A stretch of DNA of 64,000 nt, taken from the NCBI GenBank assembly GCA_905178155.1, contig CAJINV010000003.1, positions 7,266,372 through 7,330,371 on the forward strand. Reading direction: 5' to 3'. This document shows, piece after piece, positions 52,701 through 61,352 of the stretch. The notes under the pieces were generated by a model that searched no databases, was not told the DNA's origin, and was given only the letters and a program-made list of their open reading frames with translations. How positions within the stretch are numbered: position 1 is the first letter of the stretch; each line of letters begins with the position of its first letter. The stretch is from Amoebophrya sp. A120 (lineage: Eukaryota; Sar; Dinophyceae; Syndiniales; Amoebophryaceae). Position numbers and translations under genes: made by a program.

Positions 52701-55700
52701 TTGTGCCTCGTGGAGTTTTCCACCCTTCTTGTAGTCCAGCTCGGAAACAGGCTGCAAATTGAACGGAATGCCCAATAGACGATCGAAATCGACGATAGGA
52801 GAGAGAAGATTGGGACTCACGCGGCTAATTCCTCGCTTTCCCTGCACCACGAAGGTAAAACCGGCTGCACCTTTGTTCATCTCCTTGCCGATTATGCGCA
52901 CCACGGTGTCGGTTTTCGACTTAGGTTCGTACTTATTTACCAGCTCGCCGATTTCAAAATCGCTGTCGTTCTCCAACCGAATTCTAGCCCGGCAGTTAGC
53001 CAAAATCTTCTCGACAGCGTCGATAAAAGACTTTTCAGTGACCATCTGCAGCGTTTCGGACCAGATCCTGGCACGAGCTTGATGTAGGCGGTGCATGTTG
53101 TACTCGGTGGCATTGGCGTCCAGGGACGACGCCGCTTCGTCGTCTGGGTGGACCACCATGTCAACTGCACTTTCCTCTACGCCCCAGAATTCCATTGCAA
53201 AAGTCCTCCCCTTCTTCGCCACGCAAGGGAGATTGCTCAGGACTTCATGGATTTCCGACAGGAGAATTTCTAGTGGCATTCGCGCGAACGCCGGGATGCG
53301 CCGGAGACGTTTATGAAGACTTTTCATCGTCAAAAATCTTCTCTCCAGCTGGTAGACCGGGGCGCCGGTGGGGAGAATGCAGATTTCTCGCCCAGTTTTC
53401 ACCAAACTCACCCAGTCTTCCATCCCTAGATTTTCTCCGCCTGCGTCAGCGTAGATCTTTCTCCTCACCAGTTTGTGTTGCAAGAAGAAATAAATCGCCC
53501 GCATCACGTCGTCTTGTGATGGAGACCCGCGACCTTGTAACAAACGCTGACCAAGACCCTGGTGGAGCTGCATCATGATGCCCTTCGTGAGGTCGTCCTT
53601 TTCCTCATCCGTGAACGACATCCCCTGCATCATTCTGCTCAACTTCCATTTTGTGCCGGCAACAAATGAGCCACTACGACGATCAGGCAAACTGAGAATG
53701 CCGATTACAGCGTAAATGACATCATTTTCGGTAATGAAAGTAGTGTCCAGCAAACTCACACCACCACTCATCGCCGCCGCGCACGGGTCAAAAGCCTGCA
53801 AAGACTTATTGCGCTTTTTCAGCCCGTAGTGAAGTCCCGCCATGGAATCCCGTCGTACGAGACGAACGAGTTCGAGCAGAGTCTCCTCCGGTATTTTCTT
53901 CAACCGGCCCCGACACTGCTCCAGGCAGTCCTTCTCGCTTACTATTTTCCCCGAGTGCACCAACACCTCCTGCACTGCTCGCAGCTTCCGTCGCGTCTCT
54001 TCCGGAACTAGCTGGCACGGAGAAATAGTAGCGTCTACTCGTAGGCGCTCCTCAGGACTGTATCGGATTGCATGTCCGGTGGGCAACAGGGTAAGGTCGT
54101 GGACAAACAGCTCTTTCGCGGCGCTACCATGGTAAACCAGGTTTGCCGATCCGGCTGATTTCAAACGCTCCCCAATCGCCACTGCCATGCCAGTCCCGGC
54201 GTCGTCGATCAGAATTAACTTTTTCTGATGATCCTCACGCATGTCCTTCACGAGTCTCGAGATAAACTTCTTCGGAATCGCATCAATCATTTCGTCAGAA
54301 AAGCCAGTCATGGTTCGCTTCGAGTCCATGTTGGTCTGCAGATGCGGTTTTCCCTGAAGTAGCTCTTGTATCTCCTCCTCTTCCTGCACTCGCACGCGGC
54401 GACCGAAGAGTTTCATCGTGGGCGGCAAATCATTGATGTCGCGACAGGTATAGATGCGCACCTTGTCAAGATGCCCTGGTACTTTCAAGCGGTGACTGGG
54501 ATTTTCATCTCCCTGCTTTTCCCGATGGTACCCGGATTTTAGCAGACCTTTTCCGATCTCGCCGCACTGCATCTTGCCGCGAACAATCTTTGCCCGCTCG
54601 TGGGAATCCGACGACAAACGCCCGCGCAGCTTGAAAGCACGCGTCCTTTCGGCTATTGTTTGTTGGTTTGCAGCGTCGTCAGCTATGTGATAATAGTAGT
54701 CAATCGAGACGTAGCGACGATGACCATCAACAGGTAGTTCCTCCCACGCGTTGTTGGTTTTCGCCCAGCTGTTCACCACATCTGGTAGTAGCCGCTTTTG
54801 ATTTTGTACATCAACTACTCGGCGCAGACGAATCCTATCTTTGAGGAACTCCGGGGTGGGTGGCAACTTTTCGATGTCGTAGTCAAGCACGCGCAGTACC
54901 GCGTAACTTCCAACATCCCCGCTGCGTTTCAGCGACTCCTCGCTTACTTCCCAGTACGCCTCTTCCTGAAATTCTTCAAATTCTTGTCGAGCGTACCACT
55001 GGTTTCGCGGAGCAGCACTGGAGCTTGAGCCTCCTCCGTGCTGAGTAGGACCAGCAGTTTCACAACCGCCACACAGTCCTTGCTCGACGATATCAACCAG
55101 CACACGCGCGTGGCATTCTTCCGGGCTGCACCAGCACCCCAAATTCTTTCCGGAAAGCTCGAGCATCGCTTCGACATCTAATCCCTCTCGAGTCAGATGT
55201 TGACGATAAAGGTGGCAAACTTCCTTCCTCGTACCTGCATCACGACCTACCCGGAACGGATTTCCGTATTTGGATGGCCGACCAACGTACACGTTACGGA
55301 GCGGATCCATCGCAATCCAGCGTCGGATACTGCTCTGGTCTTTCCAGTGACATCCTTCGTTGTAGAGGTTGACCACTGTCGGCTTGGCGTACACGTCAGC
55401 TGGCGTTGGTCCGGTACTGTCGATGCATCGAAGCTTTTCTCTTTCCAGTTGCTTGGCAGCGGCAACGAACTCCTCCTCTGCCCGCGAATCGTACTCGACG
55501 ACTCGATGTGCAACTTCGCCTTCTGCTGGAAAGTCTTTTGATGGAAGAGCAGCGCTTTGCTTGACAAATTTGCGATAGTCCCCGATCGTCAGATCGTCGT
55601 AATCGTACCGCAGTGGAAGTTGTCCCTTCGTCTTAATCTTAGACGAGAACACCGGACGCAGCCACTGGTCTGCTGGGACTCGCTTTTGGATTTCGCGAAG

Positions 55701-56690
55701 TAGTTGAAAATCGTCTCGGTTTAAGTCGAAGACGGATTTGTAGATTTGATTTTTCCCTTCAAAATCCACCACCTTCGCGCCGTTGTGCCCGCGGATCATC
55801 AGCGGAACACCGGGCTCGTTGACCGAAGTCAGAAAGCACTTGTCTCGTAGTTTCAGTCCAAGTAGGTTCGGACCCGAGTCGGTAATAGTAGCCCGCTCGA
55901 ATCCGATGCAATAAAGTTCGTCATTTACATCGGTGATTTTGTAAGGTAGAACAATTCTCTTGATAATTTTTCGTTTGCTACCGCCTATTCCGGAGGCTTT
56001 ATCTCCGTCAGCGGATTCTTCGGGAGTTTCAACACCGTGTTCGTTTGCACGGCGCGCACTGCTGGATCCCGTTTCTTCAGTCAAATACAAGTTCTGGCTG
56101 TACCCGTCGTCAAGCTGGACGGTATGAATTTCGGTGGTGAAGAGCACGTCCTCGACGCCGGTAGTTAGGCGAGTCGTGAAGCCCGATAACTTCATACTTT
56201 CATAAATTTTACTTGCTGTATTCTCGGAATTGCCGGTAGTGCTCGGCTTCAAAAGAGGTAGTGATGATTGTTCTTCTTCTGGAATTCGCGAAAGAAGAAC
56301 TTCTGGCATCGAGAGACCCATCACCTCGTCAACCACATCGTGCACAGAGAAACTTGTTGGCTCGAGGGATGTAGAAGAGAAATTTGCACGGCTCAGTGCG
56401 GTTGACACAAAGTCAGGAAAATCAAGCTCAGCAACATCTTGTCGATCAGAAACTGGAGCCACCTCTTCCGGTTTCGGACCTAAATCCAAAGTTTCGTTTT
56501 TACTACTCGGCGAGTTTTCGTTGGGATTCCGGGCCCCTAGGCTTGGAAACCATCCTCGCACGGGAAGCAGATGTCGCTTTCCTCCTCGGTGACGAAAACT
56601 TCGCAGTTGCAAAAGCACGCGTCTTGCTCCCGCACCGGATCCTCTTCGGTCAGGATAAAACACCGCTCTTGATCCTTGTTGCTGATGCAC
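49791..56690 (-). CDS. pol: Pol polyprotein of the Copia element with an extra DUF4326-like domain
   Basis: Open for 2,299 codons, no ATG at the beginning; it overlaps the gag end by 154 nt in the -1 frame, so it is probably made as a Gag-Pol fusion by frameshifting. Approximate residues: unknown N-terminal region 1-450; DUF4326-like 460-535; aspartic protease around 825 (LIDDAGTGMAV, in place of DTG/DSG); integrase core about 1000-1300 (IYADAGGEN with an acidic partner about 34 residues later, ending QGKRGISRVSPN); acidic linker; reverse transcriptase about 1600-1950 (LYGLREAALLWF; HVDDLLFAG with the catalytic DD); RNase H about 2080-2250 (ILSDSKSAISR). The last residues are YRWEKPLKPSETEI. 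It is longer than usual Copia pol (about 1,300-1,500 residues), mainly because of the N-terminal region. Confidence 0.92.
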   Translation of the reverse strand: MHQQQGSRAVFYPDRRGSGAGARRVLLQLRSFRHRGGKRHLLPVRGWFPSLGARNPNENSPSSKNETLDLGPKPEEVAPVSDRQDVAELDFPDFVSTALSRANFSSTSLEPTSFSVHDVVDEVMGLSMPEVLLSRIPEEEQSSLPLLKPSTTGNSENTASKIYESMKLSGFTTRLTTGVEDVLFTTEIHTVQLDDGYSQNLYLTEETGSSSARRANEHGVETPEESADGDKASGIGGSKRKIIKRIVLPYKITDVNDELYCIGFERATITDSGPNLLGLKLRDKCFLTSVNEPGVPLMIRGHNGAKVVDFEGKNQIYKSVFDLNRDDFQLLREIQKRVPADQWLRPVFSSKIKTKGQLPLRYDYDDLTIGDYRKFVKQSAALPSKDFPAEGEVAHRVVEYDSRAEEEFVAAAKQLEREKLRCIDSTGPTPADVYAKPTVVNLYNEGCHWKDQSSIRRWIAMDPLRNVYVGRPSKYGNPFRVGRDAGTRKEVCHLYRQHLTREGLDVEAMLELSGKNLGCWCSPEECHARVLVDIVEQGLCGGCETAGPTQHGGGSSSSAAPRNQWYARQEFEEFQEEAYWEVSEESLKRSGDVGSYAVLRVLDYDIEKLPPTPEFLKDRIRLRRVVDVQNQKRLLPDVVNSWAKTNNAWEELPVDGHRRYVSIDYYYHIADDAANQQTIAERTRAFKLRGRLSSDSHERAKIVRGKMQCGEIGKGLLKSGYHREKQGDENPSHRLKVPGHLDKVRIYTCRDINDLPPTMKLFGRRVRVQEEEEIQELLQGKPHLQTNMDSKRTMTGFSDEMIDAIPKKFISRLVKDMREDHQKKLILIDDAGTGMAVAIGERLKSAGSANLVYHGSAAKELFVHDLTLLPTGHAIRYSPEERLRVDATISPCQLVPEETRRKLRAVQEVLVHSGKIVSEKDCLEQCRGRLKKIPEETLLELVRLVRRDSMAGLHYGLKKRNKSLQAFDPCAAAMSGGVSLLDTTFITENDVIYAVIGILSLPDRRSGSFVAGTKWKLSRMMQGMSFTDEEKDDLTKGIMMQLHQGLGQRLLQGRGSPSQDDVMRAIYFFLQHKLVRRKIYADAGGENLGMEDWVSLVKTGREICILPTGAPVYQLERRFLTMKSLHKRLRRIPAFARMPLEILLSEIHEVLSNLPCVAKKGRTFAMEFWGVEESAVDMVVHPDDEAASSLDANATEYNMHRLHQARARIWSETLQMVTEKSFIDAVEKILANCRARIRLENDSDFEIGELVNKYEPKSKTDTVVRIIGKEMNKGAAGFTFVVQGKRGISRVSPNLLSPIVDFDRLLGIPFNLQPVSELDYKKGGKLHEAQQQYLADRKEYESELMQPARVATHDGGSPFFVLAPRAGTEDVKENSKKQKQVAADGLQLEDEDLEFEFLKDDIGDININKDDDIQLSDDEKEAVEDPNEQIGAAAASSVDDPLFEDITEFVHANLETRLERNTEWKRLVDDEPGEPGDSEPEEIPAEFKEMHEFMKLPSRPNRRALDKLMSRTPAGVVKEEDLLCGLLEHALFPSCDGVKIVPKSIELLDEYLPEEARAGLSHPQLQSDHLLVWNKNTVRFVHSKEEWEKHGKGKVLRLVYWKLLPLKSYEELGLISIFDPKVAKHIEVVKKLVAAMKWPDCDHSFVESPTGLNIPKLLVAAHLKEWKSMFDDGLVEIYRPGMLCSSERVLPGRAICDLKLVTPFHFKVAIRVVPGGHRSSVSATAESPTVGEYDINLILNSLRHVRGRRVVKSGDVPRAFLRNLRFRLENRPKFTFPANIVQNDVLTALKSNFGIDKSTIICMNISLYGLREAALLWFRTISQFLESIGYRSTPESPCCFVKGHSKACLHVDDLLFAGSEEDFADFSRQMKDRFQLEAWSDARDGLIYTGIYIKYDEDGNCIDTNMSHKIAELDAADVKFDGDEKQVLDEKEVSKLKAIRGSLLFLCRRHIEAKFPTRALALGKDELKDRRWLEAHGSIVSRLKQQTSGVKFDLSYTDEMIVMFPDASYQFPSAVEEAQACEDVLDAVRDFQGVEVYAPGEIDLRRSAAADFKSGGISQFTFEEAQVVSQKSETARRERKRFSALAIPTNENDSTAASALRMRPVLGFVVVSVSKDDFQKYLKKQKQARRVMTLKECDALELFHIRCSYLGSDTIFCSGVKGSSYSAELEVLAECIPVLEMILQKYQRWQLEVESCILSDSKSAISRIMSKSVISNSDAEVFKPLAKCKDWYFRSSWELGSVTDFSNPGDCLTKVPKGHKLQEFLALLAGSLQMPLGQMYVFQRTYRWEKPLKPSETEI
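55090..55310 (-). other. DUF4326-like domain inside pol
   Basis: The pol frame reads RNVYVGRPSKYGNPFRVG, then a helical linker with HLYRQHLTREG, then SGKNLGCWCSPEECHARVLV. The pattern VYVGRPSxxGNPF ... GKxLxCWCxPxxCHxxVL is that of the DUF4326 family, found in phage, bacterial and some eukaryotic proteins, with three conserved cysteines and one histidine that may bind a metal or form an active site. It lies before the protease region and has no counterpart in standard Copia polyproteins. Confidence 0.8.
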
Positions 56691-59600
56691 GTCAGCATCA
56701 CGGTATCTGCCTCATCGGGTCCCAGGGCCTCCAAGATCATGGCGACCTTTTCCATCTTGGATTTCCCGGCGAAGTCCTTAGCGAACAGCACCTTCGTCAC
56801 CGGATCATTTTTCGGAGCTTCCTTGCAATCTTTCCGTTCATGATCTGGCGAGAAGCAGACCGAGCACACCTTGGTCTTGAACCTGCATTCTTCGGTCGTG
56901 TGTTTGCGCGATAGACACTTTCTGCACCGGGTGCTCATCTTTCCCTGCATCCTCTTGGTACGAAAGTTTCCCCGACCAGCACCGCTAGTTCCCGCGGCGC
57001 GATTGTTCGCCGCACCAGGCCAGTTTCCCCACTTCTTAACGGCGTTGTACTTGTACGGACTCTTCGGGTTGGCTTTTGCTGCCGCAACCTCTTCTTCGGT
57101 CAGGTTTTCACCGATTGCCCCCGCCTGTTCCTGCAGAGCAGCGATTTCTTCCTGCAGCGCGTGAATCTGCGGAGCGGTGCCAATTTCCTTGCTACCGTTG
57201 TTTCCCGGCTGCAAAGCTTCCAGACCTTCGCGGTAGTCCAAGTACTCCACCATGCGCTCAATGTAGGGAACGCGCGGCGTCGCGTAGACCGGATGCATCA
57301 TGAACTCGATGGTGATCTTCGGATCCCAATCGTTCGTCCCGTCCTGATTGCGCATTTTCATCATCAGCTGCTCCCAAACCAGCGTACGATCTTCGGTACG
57401 GACCGGGAACAGATTTACTCCGACGTCGTTCGCGGCGTCGCAGTACCGGAGGAGCATCATTTTCAACGACTCGGTTTTCTTCTTCTTGAAGAAATGGAAC
57501 CTGTCCTGTTCCGCCCTGTTCACGATGAACCCACTCGGATAGCGGGCGTACATGACGTTCAGCAGGTTCTCGAACGTGAGCGTGCTTCTCACGTTTCGTC
57601 TCAGACCGATCCCACGGAGGTTCAGCTTCATTCCCGCGGGGATGCAATGCTGAAACTTCGACACGGACTTGATGCCATCCTCTAGGTCGAAGATGAGTTC
57701 CTCGATGAAACCTGCCTCGTACTCGTGCGGAAACAAAACCTGCCAGGAATCGCGCGGATTCTTGTAAGTCTTCCGGAGATACGACTCCACTGCACGGAAC
57801 CAGCCGGACAAATCAGAGTATGCCTTGATCGAGGGACAAGGTCCTTCCGGCATGCGGTCCTTCATCTCGAGCAGCAGCGTGGGAGAAGCGTTTTCGCCAT
57901 TGTCGAGATCAATACTGTTTTCTTTGCAGTATTTCGACTCGAACAGGATGCGCGAGAACTTAAACTTCTTTTTCTCGGGTGCGAAGTTCGGCATCCCAGG
58001 AAATCCGCCTGGCGGTCCTCCACCACCCGGACTTCCACCGCCTCCACCGTACGGTCCGTTTCCAAATCCAGACCCACCGCTCGGTCCGTTCCCTCCATTG
58101 GGATCTCCATTTCCACCGTTCGGTCCGGATCCGCCGTTTCCATTTCCACCGTACGTGCCGTAACCACCGTTTCCATTTCCACCGCCCGTACCGTTTCCAT
58201 TCCCCGATCCCGGATAACCCCCTGGGAAGCCCGGAATATTCGGCGGAACAAAACCATGCCCAAAACCGTGAGTGCCACTTCCCCCGAAGTTGTTCGTGTA
58301 CCCGTTGAATCCCGCACCGCTGGGACTCGAGGATGAGGCAGCGGCTGCACCGCTCACACCCTGGTTTTGGTTATTTGCATTGTCTGTTACCGCGGTGGGT
58401 AGTTGCGGCACATGGAACCTTAACTGTTTGAGGTTAGCTTCCATGCTGTTAGTAGACGTCACGCGGAAGCCGGCAACCTTCTTCTCTTCTTCCGCGAGTT
58501 TAGTGCGCGTTTGTTGCTCCATAAACGCCTTGATCAGGTTGCTCATGTCACTGATAGTTTCCAGCGGACTTGACGGCTGCTGCGTGGGATTTTCCACAGT
58601 TGCCGGAGAGCTCGCTTCCGCCAGCTTGCGCAACCGCTCAATCTCTTCGTTTGCAGCAGGGATTCCGAAAGCATCCGACGCTAGTCCGTTTGCTTTCGCG
58701 TAGCGCTGGAAGAATTCCCTCTTCTCCTCGGTCATCTTACCCAGGTTTACTGGTTCTTCGGTGACCGACGCATCATCGTCATGCAGAACAGTATCGTTTG
58801 CATTTCCGACCTGGTACCAATTCTTGCTGGCTCCTGACGATGAGGAAGAAGACGTCGCAGATGCGGACTGGAGCTGCAAGACCTTTTCACTCAGCTCCTT
58901 GATCTGATTGATCATCTTCTTCTCGCCCAGCGTAGGAGAAGGACATGGATCACTTACTTCCGCGTTGCGTTCTTCGATGATGCGATTAATCTTGCCTTCG
59001 AGCGCGCCGACGTGTTTCAGGTAACCGTCCTGCATTTCGCTCAGGATGCCACGAAATGCTTTTCGCTCCTCAGCATTTCCTTCTGCGATCCTGGTCAACT
59101 GGTCACCAAATTTTGCCTGTTGCTCTCTGCTGTCGGCAACTTGCTTCGCGATTTTTGCTTCAATTCCGCTGAAGTTTTCCTTTACGCAGCGAAACTCGCT
59201 GCTCACGTGGTTAAACGCTTCCTGAATCTGCTTTCCTTCCTGTTGCAGATTGTTGTGAGTGTCGTTGTTGTATTTGTTGATCACGCCAATCACCTCCTGA
59301 TGCGTATTCGCGATTCCATACTGGCGCTGCAGCTCAGCAGCAAGTTCTTGGTCTTGTTGGTTCAGATGCAGAGCAGCGTTTGCGACCTGTTCGAGGTTAC
59401 CCTGCATCAGCTCGGTATCCTGCTTCAAAGAGTTACCAGCGTGGCCAAGCATGCTGGTTCTCCGTTTCAACTCCTGCGCCACCGCCTGCGTCTGCAGATT
59501 GTTTGCAATGTCGTATGCAGATGGTCCTCCGTAGTTGTTCTCTCCGCTGAGATTATTGCCTGCTCCCAACTGGGGGTTGTAGGCTCCGGTATTCAGCACA

Positions 59601-59977
59601 CCTTGCGGCTTCGGGACGAGAACAACTCCCTCGGGGATCTTCGGTGGCGGCATCGGCGGAACCGCATTCGGATCAGAAAACCGCGGACGCTTCACTCCCG
59701 ATGCTTCCTCACGCTCGCGCGCCAGACGACTCTGGTGTTGCCAGTTCGCGCACGTGGCCGGCGACAGAGGAGGCGGAGGCGGAATTCCAACTCCTGCAGC
59801 AACAACAGTCTTGGCGGGGAACGTGGTTCCGGAGAAACCGGAATCCATGCGGTACCCTTCGTCCTCGATCGGACTACCCGACACGGGGACCGTCACAGCG
59901 TTCTCCAGCGCCATGACAACTTCTCCTAATCCCGGCGGCACCGACGTCATCGACGCGTCGATGGTTTCCGGAATCAT
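56537..59977 (-). CDS. gag: Gag protein of the Copia element
   Basis: ATG at 59,977 gives about 1,146 residues. From the N-terminus: a Pro-rich part, a long helical region (about residues 160-380, Gln/Glu/Lys-rich, probably coiled coil), a Gly/Asn/Pro repeat zone (about 580-670, units like GGNGNGG), a capsid-like helical domain (about 690-930), a Lys/Arg-rich linker, and two zinc knuckles of the form C-x2-C-x4-H-x4-C (CRKCLSRKHTTEEC and CSVCFSPDHERKDC, about residues 1040-1075), which bind nucleic acid. The C-terminus is acidic and Cys-rich (CFCNCEVFV, DICFPCEDGFQA). It is longer than a typical Copia gag. It ends inside the start of the pol frame. Confidence 0.88.
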   Translation of the reverse strand: MIPETIDASMTSVPPGLGEVVMALENAVTVPVSGSPIEDEGYRMDSGFSGTTFPAKTVVAAGVGIPPPPPLSPATCANWQHQSRLAREREEASGVKRPRFSDPNAVPPMPPPKIPEGVVLVPKPQGVLNTGAYNPQLGAGNNLSGENNYGGPSAYDIANNLQTQAVAQELKRRTSMLGHAGNSLKQDTELMQGNLEQVANAALHLNQQDQELAAELQRQYGIANTHQEVIGVINKYNNDTHNNLQQEGKQIQEAFNHVSSEFRCVKENFSGIEAKIAKQVADSREQQAKFGDQLTRIAEGNAEERKAFRGILSEMQDGYLKHVGALEGKINRIIEERNAEVSDPCPSPTLGEKKMINQIKELSEKVLQLQSASATSSSSSSGASKNWYQVGNANDTVLHDDDASVTEEPVNLGKMTEEKREFFQRYAKANGLASDAFGIPAANEEIERLRKLAEASSPATVENPTQQPSSPLETISDMSNLIKAFMEQQTRTKLAEEEKKVAGFRVTSTNSMEANLKQLRFHVPQLPTAVTDNANNQNQGVSGAAAASSSSPSGAGFNGYTNNFGGSGTHGFGHGFVPPNIPGFPGGYPGSGNGNGTGGGNGNGGYGTYGGNGNGGSGPNGGNGDPNGGNGPSGGSGFGNGPYGGGGGSPGGGGPPGGFPGMPNFAPEKKKFKFSRILFESKYCKENSIDLDNGENASPTLLLEMKDRMPEGPCPSIKAYSDLSGWFRAVESYLRKTYKNPRDSWQVLFPHEYEAGFIEELIFDLEDGIKSVSKFQHCIPAGMKLNLRGIGLRRNVRSTLTFENLLNVMYARYPSGFIVNRAEQDRFHFFKKKKTESLKMMLLRYCDAANDVGVNLFPVRTEDRTLVWEQLMMKMRNQDGTNDWDPKITIEFMMHPVYATPRVPYIERMVEYLDYREGLEALQPGNNGSKEIGTAPQIHALQEEIAALQEQAGAIGENLTEEEVAAAKANPKSPYKYNAVKKWGNWPGAANNRAAGTSGAGRGNFRTKRMQGKMSTRCRKCLSRKHTTEECRFKTKVCSVCFSPDHERKDCKEAPKNDPVTKVLFAKDFAGKSKMEKVAMILEALGPDEADTVMLTCISNKDQERCFILTEEDPVREQDACFCNCEVFVTEEESDICFPCEDGFQA

Positions 59978-60052
59978 CAGCGTAATCACCTTTCTTTGTA
60001 CCCGGGCTCGTCGTACTCAAAGTCCTTCCTGCACAGGATACTGCGATAAAAC

Positions 60053-60070
60053 CTCGCGTATCCGCTACCA
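60053..60070 (-). other. Candidate primer-binding site of the Copia element
   Basis: One base after the 5' LTR the coding strand reads TGGTAGCGGATACGCGAG. TGG is the complement of the tRNA CCA tail, and TGGTA followed by a purine-rich stretch resembles sites used by initiator methionine tRNA in plant Copia elements. The matching tRNA sequence of this organism is unknown, so the assignment rests on position and the first bases. Confidence 0.5.
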
Positions 60071-60071
60071 C

Positions 60072-60554
60072 TGCTTTTTAAGGAGACCTTGTTCTAGATC
60101 TTCTGATCAGTGTTGTCTTTCGTGAACTTACACTCGAATCTCGAGGCTGACGCTGTTGTTCACACGAAGTGAATGCGGGGAGAAGAACAGGATTTCAGGT
60201 GCGTGAAGGAGATACTTCACGCAGTCGAAGGCTCATTCAGTTTTTGTGATTCTTTGTTCGAAACTCTTTAACAGAGTGTTACTCAATAATAGTGGCTTGA
60301 GCCACGATAGTCACACGGGTTCATTGGGAAGGAGTTGATGTTGATGTTGATTGAAACAGAGAAAACATTCAAAGAAGCAAACAACGATTTGTATTGCATT
60401 TCTCTCGAGCAGATAAAAGCTTACATGAAGAAAAGCTTCCGAGTTTTGATTCTCATAAAACAATTGTCCGACTTTTATCTCTCGATCACTCGAACTTCGA
60501 TTTCAGTTCTCTCCCGACAACACTGATTTGAAGATGCTATAACACATATTCACA
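60072..60554 (-). repeat. 5' LTR of the Copia element
   Basis: 483 bp, TG...CA. On the coding strand it is the left (5') LTR and should hold the promoter and start of the transcript. Compared with the other LTR I count about five substitutions (for example at the positions reading GAGACC against GTGACC and AAAGCTT against AAAGTTT). It contains an imperfection-free hairpin, GTGGCTCAAGCCAC on the coding strand. The plus-strand open frame of 63 codons inside it is not a gene. Confidence 0.93.
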
Positions 60555-60558
60555 AATG

Positions 60559-61352
60559 TTTCTATTTTTTCATCTGTGAACGACGGCTAAATCGATGATG
60601 CTTGAAGCAGGCCTGAAAGAATAGCTGATTCGTCGGAAAAAAAGTCAGTGCTTTTTTTTACACATTATGCCTTTCAGAGCTTTCCTTGGATTTCACCGCT
60701 TTACGTTGCAGTTCCTTGAGCATAGTACTCGGCATTTTTTTTCGAAAGATCTTCTGACACTAATCCAAAGACTCGTGTCTTCAACAATGCCAATGCGACC
60801 ACGTGATCATGACTGCAACAGCCCAGAGCCAGGCACAGAATGAGAAATGCTTTTACGTAATCTTTTGGCTTCCATAAACAATGAATCCGGCTGCGGTATT
60901 GAACAACACGCTCGGTGTTCGAGCACAAGGAAGGGGCCAATTGTCCTAAAGTACGGGCTGAATCAGAAAGATCTTCAAAAATGCAGTTTCATTGAGGTGA
61001 TCACTTCCCTAAACTTTATTCTCGTGTCTGTATTCTTTCATTTTTTGGCCTACACTCTAGTACACTTCAAAAACTTATTAAACTGCACTTGCAGGTGCGT
61101 TGTAATATGACATCATCTGCAAGACATCTGCGATTGCCGGACATGCTCCCGGCCGCCTCGTAACGAGCTTTGCCACATCCGCTCAGAGGAGGTTCCACAC
61201 TGACTCTGTTTGCTTGAGCTTGACGTGTAAAGTAATACTACACTTGAAGAAATGCTGGAGTTCTACATACGTGGAAAAATGACGGGGGCGGTCGCGAAAA
61301 AGAGTGACCTCGACCAGCACCTGCTTGCAGCTGGACAGGAGTCTGCGGGCGC
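60559..61352. other. Intergenic stretch right of the retrotransposon
   Basis: AT-rich, with T runs (for example at 60,653-60,659). No supported gene on either strand. It includes the 3' flank of the gene ending at 61,353. Confidence 0.4.

Larger units (their letters stand above)
48690..60554 (-). mobile_element. Full-length Ty1/Copia-type LTR retrotransposon
   Basis: Two 483-bp direct repeats begin TG and end CA and enclose gag and pol on the minus strand. The host bases AATG occur directly outside both ends (48,686-48,689 and 60,555-60,558), a 4-bp target duplication. In the pol order protease, integrase, reverse transcriptase, RNase H it is a Copia-type element. Both reading frames are intact, and the LTRs differ at only about five positions, so the insertion is recent and the element may still be able to move. 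It sits between the thioredoxin gene and the last gene of the window, in the same direction as the neighbouring genes. Confidence 0.93.

Noticed and set aside
57725-59929. Plus-strand open frames of 203-305 codons opposite gag
   Set aside because: Antisense of gag repeats; no domain, while the minus strand has zinc knuckles.
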